Below, piece by piece: positions 1 through 6,504 of a stretch of 64,000 nucleotides of DNA (the first letter of the stretch is position 1; every line of letters starts with the position of its first letter). The notes under the pieces were generated by a model. It saw only the letters and a list, made by a program, of their open reading frames with translations. It made no database searches and had not been told where the DNA came from. The stretch comes from Brevibacillus choshinensis (GTDB lineage: Bacteria > Bacillota > Bacilli > Brevibacillales > Brevibacillaceae), in the NCBI RefSeq assembly GCF_016811915.1, contig NZ_CP069127.1, forward strand, positions 5,218,501 through 5,282,500, in the 5' to 3' direction. The position numbers and the translations under genes were made by a program.

Positions 1-110
1 CATATCAAGCATCCTCCAGAACCAAACAAGATAAAAAACCACATCCACTTTCCCATCGTTTGCACTTTATTTGATCCGCATCGCGGGCAAGGTTCCCAAT
101 ACTGACTCAC
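1..110 (-). CDS. Small zinc-ribbon/membrane protein (partial)
   Basis: A GTG start at 110-108 follows a good ribosome site (GGGAGG, about 7 bases upstream), and the frame stays open to the window edge. The visible 36 residues begin MSQYWEPCPRCGS, where a CxxC pair suggests one half of a zinc ribbon. A very hydrophobic stretch (WMWFFILFGSGG) follows, typical of the start of a membrane helix. The gene is transcribed away from the neighbouring plus-strand gene at 203. It lies beyond the lysis genes, the usual place for lysogenic-conversion genes. The function is not recognised, and the C-terminal part is missing. Confidence 0.6.
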   Translation of the reverse strand, partial: MSQYWEPCPRCGSNKVQTMGKWMWFFILFGSGGCLI

Positions 111-138
111 TATGAATCCTCCCTTTCAAATATTAGGG

Positions 139-176
139 ATATTGTACCATTACATGGATTTAAAATGGTACAATAT
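139..176. promoter_or_regulatory. 13-bp perfect inverted repeat between divergent genes
   Basis: ATATTGTACCATT at 139-151 is repeated exactly in inverse as AATGGTACAATAT at 164-176, with a 12-base spacer. Each arm contains TACAAT, a good -10 hexamer, pointing outward on its own strand toward the divergent small genes. Matching -35 hexamers at normal spacing are not obvious, because TTGTAC to TACAAT is 22 bases. The symmetry suggests a dimeric regulator or activator covering both promoters. The role is inferred from sequence only. Confidence 0.5.
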
Positions 177-202
177 TGCAAATAGGCAGGCAGGTGATAC
201 CT

Positions 203-406
203 TTGAAATTCGGCATGCGTAAGCCAAGTCTTAAAAAAAGAATTGCTGCCAGAACCAGTATAAAGCGTCAGATCGTTCACCGTGCTGGACTAAAAATGCC
301 CCGTGGCTGGGGCTGGTTGAGGAGTCCCAAGAGATACGCATACAACCAGGTGTATCGCCGAACCACGTTTGACATCTTTGCTTTACTTAAAAAGCTGTTT
401 AAATAG
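203..406 (+). CDS. Small basic phage protein, 67 aa
   Basis: A short lysine/arginine-rich protein of a type I recall as common at the ends of Firmicutes prophages. Its function is unknown. The central part carries a W-G-W-L motif followed by a PKRYAYN-like segment. I chose TTG at 203 because AGGTGAT lies 5-6 bases upstream. An earlier TTG at 176 would add nine residues and has no ribosome site. It is on the plus strand, opposite to the lysis genes, with its own putative promoter arm in the inverted repeat upstream and a strong terminator directly after the stop. It could be a moron or a structural accessory; nothing in the sequence decides. Confidence 0.7.
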   Translation: MKFGMRKPSLKKRIAARTSIKRQIVHRAGLKMPRGWGWLRSPKRYAYNQVYRRTTFDIFALLKKLFK

Positions 407-410
407 AAAT

Positions 411-442
411 AGCCCTCCACCGGTTAAACGGTGGAGGGCTTT
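411..442. terminator. Bidirectional terminator
   Basis: A perfect 12-bp stem (411-422 with 429-440) with a 6-base loop lies between the convergent small basic gene and the endolysin gene. A short T run follows on the plus strand and a weak one on the minus strand. It can end both transcripts, including the whole late operon. Confidence 0.85.
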
Positions 443-447
443 CACTT

Positions 448-1134
448 TTACTTCGCTGGTTCTGTCACCCGGTCCAGCATAGTAAACATGAGCCAGGGCA
501 ATTCGCTCATTACACCAGCTGGATCGTCGGTCAATCGCTTTTTCCACTTATCCGGATCATTCAGCAGTCCTTTGCAAGCAAGACTATCGATCGCCTTCAA
601 GCCTGCTTCGCGTTCCCAGTCCTCCAGCTTCAAAGCTGTGGCTGCTTCCTTATCCACAGAGTTGTCAGACTTATCAACATCATACTGGTGCAGCGCGTAC
701 GTTTCGATCAAGTTGATCAGCTTCTGTGGATAGGCTGGATCCGTCGCATACCCGCCTTCTTTGATCTTCTGACAGGCTGTCTTGTAATCAGCTCCAAGGA
801 CTCCATGGTATCGAGTAGGCTTGTCCCGCGTACCGTTCAGAATAAGAGCCGAGTGATCGGCAATCGATTCCGCCCAGCTGTTGTATTTTCGGAATTTGGC
901 GCTTGTTTGAATCGGGGTAGATCCAACATACTCCGTTGTGGGCATGTTAACGCTGCCCGCGGTGCCGGTCCCTTTGATGCCAAACAGGTTATTTGCGTTG
1001 ACAGTCAGACCGCTTTTTCCCCAATTGCTTTCCAAAATCGCCTGTGCAATGGTCAGCGAGGCAGGGACTCGAGTCTTCTTCATATCCGCAACAGCTGCAG
1101 GAGCGATCTTTGCGATAAACTCTTGCTGGGCCAT
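448..1134 (-). CDS. Endolysin, FlgJ-like glucosaminidase
   Basis: Peptidoglycan hydrolase of the glycoside hydrolase 73 (FlgJ/LytG-type N-acetylglucosaminidase) family, about 228 aa. It would cleave the glycan strands for host lysis. The domain fills roughly residues 1-150. Visible family signatures are the AILESNWGKSG segment with the catalytic glutamate, the NLFGIKG motif, and the FRKYNSW...HS segment. The C-terminal 70 residues form a helical domain that may bind the cell wall. There is no signal peptide, as expected for a holin-dependent lysin. The ATG at 1134 overlaps the holin stop codon (TGATG), and a GTG directly before it is an alternative start. It is the last gene of the late operon, followed by a terminator. 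Confidence 0.9.
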   Translation of the reverse strand: MAQQEFIAKIAPAAVADMKKTRVPASLTIAQAILESNWGKSGLTVNANNLFGIKGTGTAGSVNMPTTEYVGSTPIQTSAKFRKYNSWAESIADHSALILNGTRDKPTRYHGVLGADYKTACQKIKEGGYATDPAYPQKLINLIETYALHQYDVDKSDNSVDKEAATALKLEDWEREAGLKAIDSLACKGLLNDPDKWKKRLTDDPAGVMSELPWLMFTMLDRVTEPAK

Positions 1135-1421
1135 CACTGATCACCCTCCCGTTTTTCAAATGTCTGCTTCCACAGCTGGTGCCCCAGCGTAGCGATCCCT
1201 GCAGCAAGAATGCCCTGGATCGTCGCCTGCACAGAAATCGCTCCAAGTACGCCCCAGGCCATGCCGATGCCTCCCCCGGTTAGAATCCAGGGAATGCTCC
1301 AGTCCGGGATCCAAGGTGTTTTCTTCAAAAACACGCCGATGACCAGGAGAGCAACAACTACAATGAGCGCCTTATCCAGCAGGAATTGATTGGCCAATGC
1401 CAACAGATCTGTTTCATTCAT
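1134..1421 (-). CDS. Phage holin, two transmembrane segments
   Basis: A protein of about 95 residues that forms pores in the host membrane so that the endolysin can reach the wall. Two hydrophobic segments are visible, near residues 18-35 (ALIVVVALLVIGVF) and 42-75 (a glycine-rich segment ending GILAAGIATLG). The C-terminus is charged, which is typical of holins. I set the start at ATG 1421 because AGGTGGAGGGG lies upstream and the ATG overlaps the XhlA stop as ATGA. A longer upstream frame lacks support. Position between XhlA and the endolysin confirms the lysis cassette. Confidence 0.85.
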   Translation of the reverse strand: MNETDLLALANQFLLDKALIVVVALLVIGVFLKKTPWIPDWSIPWILTGGGIGMAWGVLGAISVQATIQGILAAGIATLGHQLWKQTFEKREGDQ

Positions 1422-1783
1422 GATACCCCTCCACCTTTCGCTACTGATTCGATTAGTTTCCAAATGAGAGCTCCTGCGCCCAGCACAGTTCCGACAATCC
1501 AACGTTTATCGTCCCTGCCTTGGCGCTTGTCGTCCTCGATTCGTTTTTCGATTTCCTTTTTGATGTCCTCGGCCTTCTTAGTCAGGTCTGTGATCTCCGC
1601 GCTCAGCTCATCGAGACGTTTGTGAGCAGCTTTCGTGCTTTGCAAAGCTTCGAGGGCGAGTTTTTCGGTCGAATCGAGCTTGTTTGCCATGCTGCCGAGC
1701 TGCTTGATTTCTGTTTCGATTTTTCCGATCGCAACCAGGATGTCGGTGATTCCTTTTTGTAGGTCCTTGATCTCGTCCGCCAC
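1418..1783 (-). CDS. XhlA-like haemolysin/lysis protein
   Basis: A 121-residue protein resembling the XhlA family found beside holins in Bacillus prophages such as PBSX. Residues 1-95 are charged and heptad-patterned, predicting a long coiled coil. Residues 96-112 (WIVGTVLGAGALIWKLI) form one membrane anchor, followed by a short tail. XhlA proteins act at the membrane with the holin and lysin. The GTG start at 1783 follows AGGAGG by 10 bases; the ATG just upstream is out of frame and stops after one more codon. The stop overlaps the holin start. Confidence 0.82.
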   Translation of the reverse strand: MADEIKDLQKGITDILVAIGKIETEIKQLGSMANKLDSTEKLALEALQSTKAAHKRLDELSAEITDLTKKAEDIKKEIEKRIEDDKRQGRDDKRWIVGTVLGAGALIWKLIESVAKGGGVS

Positions 1784-1813
1784 TAGCGCATGACCTCCTC
1801 ACCCCCTTGGGGC

Positions 1814-1842
1814 AACAAAAATAGCCCCGCTAGGAACGAGGC
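1814..1842 (-). terminator. Terminator between tail-fibre and lysis genes
   Basis: On the minus strand, GCCTCG and CGGGGC pair (one G-U) around a 7-base loop, followed by TATTTTTGTT. It would reduce or end transcription between the tail genes and the lysis cassette. Lysis may therefore depend on read-through or antitermination. Confidence 0.6.
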
Positions 1843-1871
1843 GAACTTTCAATCTTGATGGGATTAATTTC

Positions 1872-2042
1872 TTACTCAATATCAGGTCGGATACTGTACA
1901 CATATGCTTTGACTTGAGTAGCATCGTCCTCGGAAAGATTCGGATAACTGGTGTTTACAATTTCGTCAAGTGTCCCTTCTCCTGCGTCATAGCGAGTAAC
2001 GCACGCTCGACCAATAATGTTTACCTGATAGGATTTCAACAT
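1872..2042 (-). CDS. Small phage protein, 56 aa
   Basis: A short open frame at the end of the tail-fibre block. The ATG at 2042 follows AGGAGG at ideal distance, while the longer frame reading through from upstream overlaps the previous gene and looks artificial. The protein begins MLKSYQVNIIGRA and contains a short acidic stretch (NLSEDD). It occupies the position where XkdX-like proteins sit in other Bacillus phages, but I do not see the XkdX sequence pattern. Function unknown. Confidence 0.65.
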   Translation of the reverse strand: MLKSYQVNIIGRACVTRYDAGEGTLDEIVNTSYPNLSEDDATQVKAYVYSIRPDIE

Positions 2043-2055
2043 GTCCCATTCCTCC

Positions 2056-2322
2056 TTAAATGTTTCCTGCGAATAGATCAGCCAGTGCCATCTCCAATTC
2101 ATTGATGCGCTGCTCCATAGATGGCTTGTTGTCCACGATAACAGGCTCTTTCTCAACCTCAATAAATGAGGTACCATCATAAACCCACCCTTTTGGATAA
2201 CGCAGCAATTTATCCGCAATTTCTTCTGGAACAAGAGCGGATTTCGAAAAAGGTGGATTTTCGTATCCTTGTGAAATCTGTGCAATCGTTCCGTCTGGAC
2301 GAATTTGACAATATGTTTTCAT
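2056..2322 (-). CDS. Small tail-associated protein with C-terminal coiled coil
   Basis: An 88-residue protein directly downstream of the glycine-rich fibre. Residues 1-60 look like a small beta domain (IRPDGTIAQIS and a WVYDGTSF segment). Residues 68-86 form a heptad-rich helix (MEQRINELEMALADL) that could trimerise. Small proteins of this kind often act as fibre chaperones or fibre tips in Bacillales phages. That role is inferred from position, and no family was firmly recognised. Confidence 0.65.
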   Translation of the reverse strand: MKTYCQIRPDGTIAQISQGYENPPFSKSALVPEEIADKLLRYPKGWVYDGTSFIEVEKEPVIVDNKPSMEQRINELEMALADLFAGNI

Positions 2323-2331
2323 GCTGCCCTC

Positions 2332-3453
2332 CTATGCCGTAATTGGATAGAACCTGCTCAATCCTGCCCCGCCAACTGTAGCCGCACCTGATAACGATCC
2401 TGTGTTTGCTCCTACCTGACCGCCTTCTACGGATACTGTTGCAAGAGAAGATGGAGCTATCTGGTAGACAATGCCACCGCCGCCTCCAGCACCGCCTGGA
2501 GAGTTCGTTCCGATTGCGTTTCCTCCGTTCCCACCTTTTGCCTCTACTGCGATAGCAGGGATTGGGTTTGGACTTACCACTGCAGCGATGCCGCCACCCC
2601 CACCGCCGCCTCCACCGTTTCCTGTGTCCGAGGGAGGATTAACGTTGGAGTAACCCATCGTCCCTCCATTTCCATACGCACCTGCACCGCCTCCACCACT
2701 TCGCCGCGCCACACTACCAGAAGTGTTGTAGTCGCTTGACCCTGATCCCCCCGTGCCTGCCCCCATATCAGTCGCCACCAATTGCGACAGATTCGCAAGC
2801 AAAAGCGATAGTGCATTTGCCACTCCTGCCCCGTTAACGGTAGCGACAGTATTGGTTGGTGGGAGTGGAGAGCCGCCACCTGCCGTGAAACCAAAAAACT
2901 GCCCATCAGGTCCGCGGTTTCCTTCTGTACTCGTGGTACCTGTTCCCGCTGTCGCATTTCCTCCATTCGCCCCATTGGAAATGATCTTTCCATTTCCCAC
3001 AATGGTATTTGCGATAACGAGAAGTAACCCACCGCCCCTTCCTCCGGCCCCGGCATTATTGGGTCCTGCCACATTTGCACCGGGTTCAGAAGAAATCGTG
3101 CCGTTTAAAGTAAGGGTGCCGCTCACATAAATTACCTGTATGGGCTCGGTTGTTTTCAACGTATGGCCACTATTTATCGTTAAGTTTCGGTATCTCGCTA
3201 CCGATTCGGATAGGGTTGTTGTCGGTACAGCTGTACTGAAATCCGTCGTGCTACCGAACGCCATTAACGAGGGGCCTGCTGCCCCCACTAGGCTCTTAAA
3301 TAGAGCTACATTGAACTCGTCCGTCTTCTTTTTGTCATCCGCGCTCATAAACCCAGATTTTAATGGGGTCGCATTTTCGTGTGAATGATTCGTTGCTGCA
3401 GCAATTGCGATCCACTGACCTGATACTGGATCTTTTACCTTTGGGATCGTCAT
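2332..3453 (-). CDS. Glycine-rich tail fibre / receptor-binding candidate
   Basis: A 373-residue structural protein. Residues 1-110 include a short HSHEN motif and a helical segment (KKKTDEFN). Residues 90-130 look like beta repeats (TLTLNGTI type). From about residue 130 to the end there are many glycine runs (GAGGRGGG, a nine-glycine run, GGAGGGGG), as in glycine-rich adhesin tips of some phage fibres. Such tips form packed polyglycine helices that contact the receptor. It lies after the collagen-bearing tip protein and before small fibre accessories, so host recognition is the likely job. The exact family is not recognised. Confidence 0.7.
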   Translation of the reverse strand: MTIPKVKDPVSGQWIAIAAATNHSHENATPLKSGFMSADDKKKTDEFNVALFKSLVGAAGPSLMAFGSTTDFSTAVPTTTLSESVARYRNLTINSGHTLKTTEPIQVIYVSGTLTLNGTISSEPGANVAGPNNAGAGGRGGGLLLVIANTIVGNGKIISNGANGGNATAGTGTTSTEGNRGPDGQFFGFTAGGGSPLPPTNTVATVNGAGVANALSLLLANLSQLVATDMGAGTGGSGSSDYNTSGSVARRSGGGGAGAYGNGGTMGYSNVNPPSDTGNGGGGGGGGGIAAVVSPNPIPAIAVEAKGGNGGNAIGTNSPGGAGGGGGIVYQIAPSSLATVSVEGGQVGANTGSLSGAATVGGAGLSRFYPITA

Positions 3454-3465
3454 ATCCTCACCTCA

Positions 3466-5055
3466 CTAATTAGTTGTATCGATCCACAATAAACTTGGAT
3501 CTGCTGGAGGGCTACTTCCTACATAATATCCTCCTGGTCCAGGTGGTCCTTGGGGTCCAACATCTCCTTTGGGGCCAGAAGGTCCTTGAGCTCCTACATC
3601 TCCTTTTACCCCCTGAACTCCCTGCGGACCTTGGGGTCCCTGTGGGCCGATATCCCCTTTATCGCCTTTTGGCCCCTGAACACCTTGCGGCCCGCTTGGT
3701 CCCGGATCACCTTTGTCGCCCTTGATACCCTGTATGCCTTGAATACCTTGAGCGCCCTGCGGACCGATATCCCCTTTATCACCCTTGTCCCCTTTTGGTC
3801 CTTTCAAATCGGCATAGGAGTAGGAAGCATCCGTATCCCGTTTGATTCCAAGGGAGGTCCCTTGCCACTGATACTGCAAACCAACTCCTGCTGGCCCCTG
3901 GGGACCAGGCTCACCGCTGCTACTTATTTCTGCCACCGGTTGTTCAGTCACCTGTTTGATTTTTTCAATCAGAGTTGGGGCTGCCTTCCCGAATGTAGCC
4001 TCTAGTTTCACTCCGATGGATTCGTATGTTTCTTTGACTTCAACGATTCGGACATGGATTCTGACTCCCCAATTCCGGTTCTGTATCGTCACGACATCCC
4101 CCAAGTCGTAATCCCTTCGATAAGTCAGGTTGGAATAGGGTAGTAGCTTCGATTCAAAGTTCTCCACCCTAGCGGTTTCAGCAAGCTTCTCATTCCCCCG
4201 ATCCATCAGCATCCGCCTAATATCCTGCTCAGTTAATGGTTGCTCGGATTGATCATTGGTTCCAATATCTCTGGCATCCACGAACATCTCATAACGATCC
4301 AGTCCAGCAGCATCACCGATTGAAATAATTTTCCGTTCTGCTCCCTCTCCTTGCCCACCTACCAAAGCTACGTTTTTATGGCCTATACTGGATGAAACAT
4401 AACTCTGGCTTTCTACATTGTCATACTCAATGGAGAAGATGGCGGGAGGCAGCCTGTCCTGATCGGATGTTAAATCGCGCCCCTCCAGAACTTCAAATAC
4501 AAAGTGTTGATTCTCGAGGTCTAATTGAACGGCCCAACCAAGCCCAGAAGAAATGCTCAGTTTCTCTTGTTCTTCGTCTAGGGGCTTGTATCGTGTTTGA
4601 AACTGAATCTGTTGACCGCGCTGCAGATCAGTAGCGCAAACCATATGCGGAATGATTCTTCCCTCATCTTCGGGCTGAATACAATTGGCATGAACGTAAT
4701 GTTTCATAATCGTTTCCACAGTGCCATTCACATAGTCATAAGCCTTTTCAGCAGGTGGGTAGGTGATTCTCCTCCCTAATAGGCCAGATAGCATCGGCCC
4801 TCTGACAACCAGCGTTTCTTTCCCATCATCATCAAAGCCGATTTCCCGATGCTTAATGATGGCCGCTTCCCTCGGATGGTCCGGCAGAAAAATAATCCGA
4901 TCTTCTTGGAGAATGTTCGCGTTATGCATGGATCGATCAATGTGCAACTCAAATTCCCCTGGCTTATGCCAGCGACGAATCCACTGCAGGGATGAGTACG
5001 TGTCAATCTCACCGAGAAGAGAAAAATCAGTGTCGATTACGCGAATTGGTTTCAT
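3466..5055 (-). CDS. Tail-tip (Gp37-like) protein with collagen-like extension
   Basis: A 529-residue protein. Residues 1-375 resemble the siphovirus ReqiPepy6 Gp37-like/tail-associated (Tal) family that forms the hub below Dit, with an N-terminal W-K-P-G-E-F-E-L segment. A short GEPGPQGPAG stretch appears near residue 383. After about 25 residues, some 30 uninterrupted G-X-Y triplets run from about 416 to 508, a collagen-like triple-helix fibre. The C-terminus ends with a proline-rich LLWIDT motif, similar in shape to the end of the next upstream protein. The collagen stretch probably projects the downstream fibre or the receptor contact. The function of the N-terminal half is known from the family; the fibre role is inferred. 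Confidence 0.82.
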   Translation of the reverse strand: MKPIRVIDTDFSLLGEIDTYSSLQWIRRWHKPGEFELHIDRSMHNANILQEDRIIFLPDHPREAAIIKHREIGFDDDGKETLVVRGPMLSGLLGRRITYPPAEKAYDYVNGTVETIMKHYVHANCIQPEDEGRIIPHMVCATDLQRGQQIQFQTRYKPLDEEQEKLSISSGLGWAVQLDLENQHFVFEVLEGRDLTSDQDRLPPAIFSIEYDNVESQSYVSSSIGHKNVALVGGQGEGAERKIISIGDAAGLDRYEMFVDARDIGTNDQSEQPLTEQDIRRMLMDRGNEKLAETARVENFESKLLPYSNLTYRRDYDLGDVVTIQNRNWGVRIHVRIVEVKETYESIGVKLEATFGKAAPTLIEKIKQVTEQPVAEISSSGEPGPQGPAGVGLQYQWQGTSLGIKRDTDASYSYADLKGPKGDKGDKGDIGPQGAQGIQGIQGIKGDKGDPGPSGPQGVQGPKGDKGDIGPQGPQGPQGVQGVKGDVGAQGPSGPKGDVGPQGPPGPGGYYVGSSPPADPSLLWIDTTN

Positions 5056-5062
5056 CCCCTAC

Positions 5063-5632
5063 TCACCTCGTATCCACCCAAATATCCCCTGCCTTAGGAG
5101 CAACAGGTTCCGTATCCGAAACATAAACCGTTGAGGTAAGGTTTTTCGCTGTGACAACCCCCGCCACTGTCAAATCAAAACGCTCATCCGAAACAGTAGA
5201 GATGGCTGCAGAACCTGCGTTTATTCGCACCTGAGCCAGACTTACCTCGAAGATGATCTGGTCACGCTGCAGTGCAGGCGGGGCAGGATTGGTCGCGGGT
5301 GTTCCTTTTTTAACGAAAACTTTCACATACCTGCTGGCAACAGATCGATCGAGACGGATCACTACCCGATCGATCCGTGGATTTGTTATATCCGCTGCTG
5401 CGTGTGTAAGCTCAAGATCAGACGTGTTACGGTATTGATAGCCCTCCAGCAGTGCTGATCCAGCTTCCACTTTCGTTTTCAAACCGCTCACATGACTTAC
5501 TTTCAAAGCAGGTAAGCCATTTGTATAAAAAAGGCCAGATGTGAGAAACTGCCTGAAAAACTTCGCAAACTCGTCCGCCTCATACTCTCGGTCCCCATCT
5601 ACCGAATTAAAAAAACTGTACTCTTCCGCCAC
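5063..5632 (-). CDS. Tail/baseplate structural protein
   Basis: About 189 residues, beginning VAEEYSFFNSVDGDREY. I placed the GTG start at 5632, just after the Dit stop codon (5637), because a GGGGGTG ribosome site lies upstream. The longer frame would overlap Dit by 60 bases. Proteins starting with this pattern are common between Dit/Tal and the fibres of Firmicutes siphoviruses and are thought to be upper-baseplate parts. The middle carries repeated beta-type segments (RIDRVVIRLD, YVKVFVKKG). The end (APKAGDIWVDTR) resembles the C-terminus of the collagen-tailed protein. No enzyme motif is visible. Confidence 0.7.
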   Translation of the reverse strand: MAEEYSFFNSVDGDREYEADEFAKFFRQFLTSGLFYTNGLPALKVSHVSGLKTKVEAGSALLEGYQYRNTSDLELTHAAADITNPRIDRVVIRLDRSVASRYVKVFVKKGTPATNPAPPALQRDQIIFEVSLAQVRINAGSAAISTVSDERFDLTVAGVVTAKNLTSTVYVSDTEPVAPKAGDIWVDTR

Positions 5633-5636
5633 CAGG

Positions 5637-6500
5637 TCACACCCCCAAAAAGCGTTCACGCCACTTGACTTGGACAGGTGAACGCTCATATTCATAGCCG
5701 GTTGAATAGCTGATCTTGTTGTTTCCTTCGATCAATTGGAAAAAGATGCTGTTATTTTCGATATAGTGGAAGGCGTTGCTCACCACTCCGCTTGCATCCA
5801 CTTTCGTTACCGATTTCTTCCCGAATTCTGTTTGTACAACTAGCTGCTCACCTTCAAACAAGCTTTGTTTGACTTCCACGAATTCGCCTGTCGTATCATT
5901 CTGAATCCGAATAGGCTTAGTTGCTGGACCAAAAAAGGTAATTTCTACGGGGGTTTCCACATCCCCCTCATTAGCGATGATTTTGCTCTTGCTAGGTGAT
6001 TCATCTGCAAAACCGTTTGGTAAGTGAAGAGGAAATGTTAAGCCGCCATCAAAGGCGGTTAACTCCTCCGTTTTTCCTTCTGGATCCAGCCAGAACGGAT
6101 TCGGACAAAGAAAGTCCACTACAAACTTGCGGTATGTTCCGCATCTGGAATCAATAAAGGTTGGGCCTGTCTCAGGCACAGCAGTAATTTCTTTTACCCC
6201 ACCGTCATATTCATACCGAAGGGTACCCGGCCCCCTTTTCGGATTTAAAACCGCTACCAGCATCCTACGTATGGCAAATACATTCTCCCGACTCTGTCCG
6301 AGAAGCGCCCCCTCAATAGAGATTGATCGGGAGTTAAGAAAAGAGGCAATGTATGTTGTGCCGTCCTGGTAAGGGGATTTTTGCGTCTGTATATCAAGCT
6401 TTGGAGTCCCAACGCCCTCGAGTTTAGTAACGATAAGAGGGGCAGAGTCGCCGAAAACGACGCTCTCCCCTCGTGGATTCACATATGTGATTGTTCTCAT
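5637..6500 (-). CDS. Distal tail protein (Dit)
   Basis: A 287-residue Sipho_tail/Dit family protein, which forms the hexameric ring joining the tail tube to the tip. The N-terminal half has the typical pattern of beta segments followed by a YQDGTTY motif and R-x-I-x-I-E-G-A. The region near 95-150 (GPGTLRYEYDG, then LCPNPFWLDP) is characteristic of the family. Length and position between the tape measure and the tip protein fit. The ATG start at 6500 follows the tape-measure stop by four bases. Confidence 0.87.
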   Translation of the reverse strand: MRTITYVNPRGESVVFGDSAPLIVTKLEGVGTPKLDIQTQKSPYQDGTTYIASFLNSRSISIEGALLGQSRENVFAIRRMLVAVLNPKRGPGTLRYEYDGGVKEITAVPETGPTFIDSRCGTYRKFVVDFLCPNPFWLDPEGKTEELTAFDGGLTFPLHLPNGFADESPSKSKIIANEGDVETPVEITFFGPATKPIRIQNDTTGEFVEVKQSLFEGEQLVVQTEFGKKSVTKVDASGVVSNAFHYIENNSIFFQLIEGNNKISYSTGYEYERSPVQVKWRERFLGV

Positions 6501-6504
6501 TCCC

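Noticed and set aside
2332..5055. Diversity-generating retroelement acting on the tail fibre
   Set aside because: No reverse transcriptase or template repeat is visible in the window. Repeat-rich coding alone does not indicate such a system.
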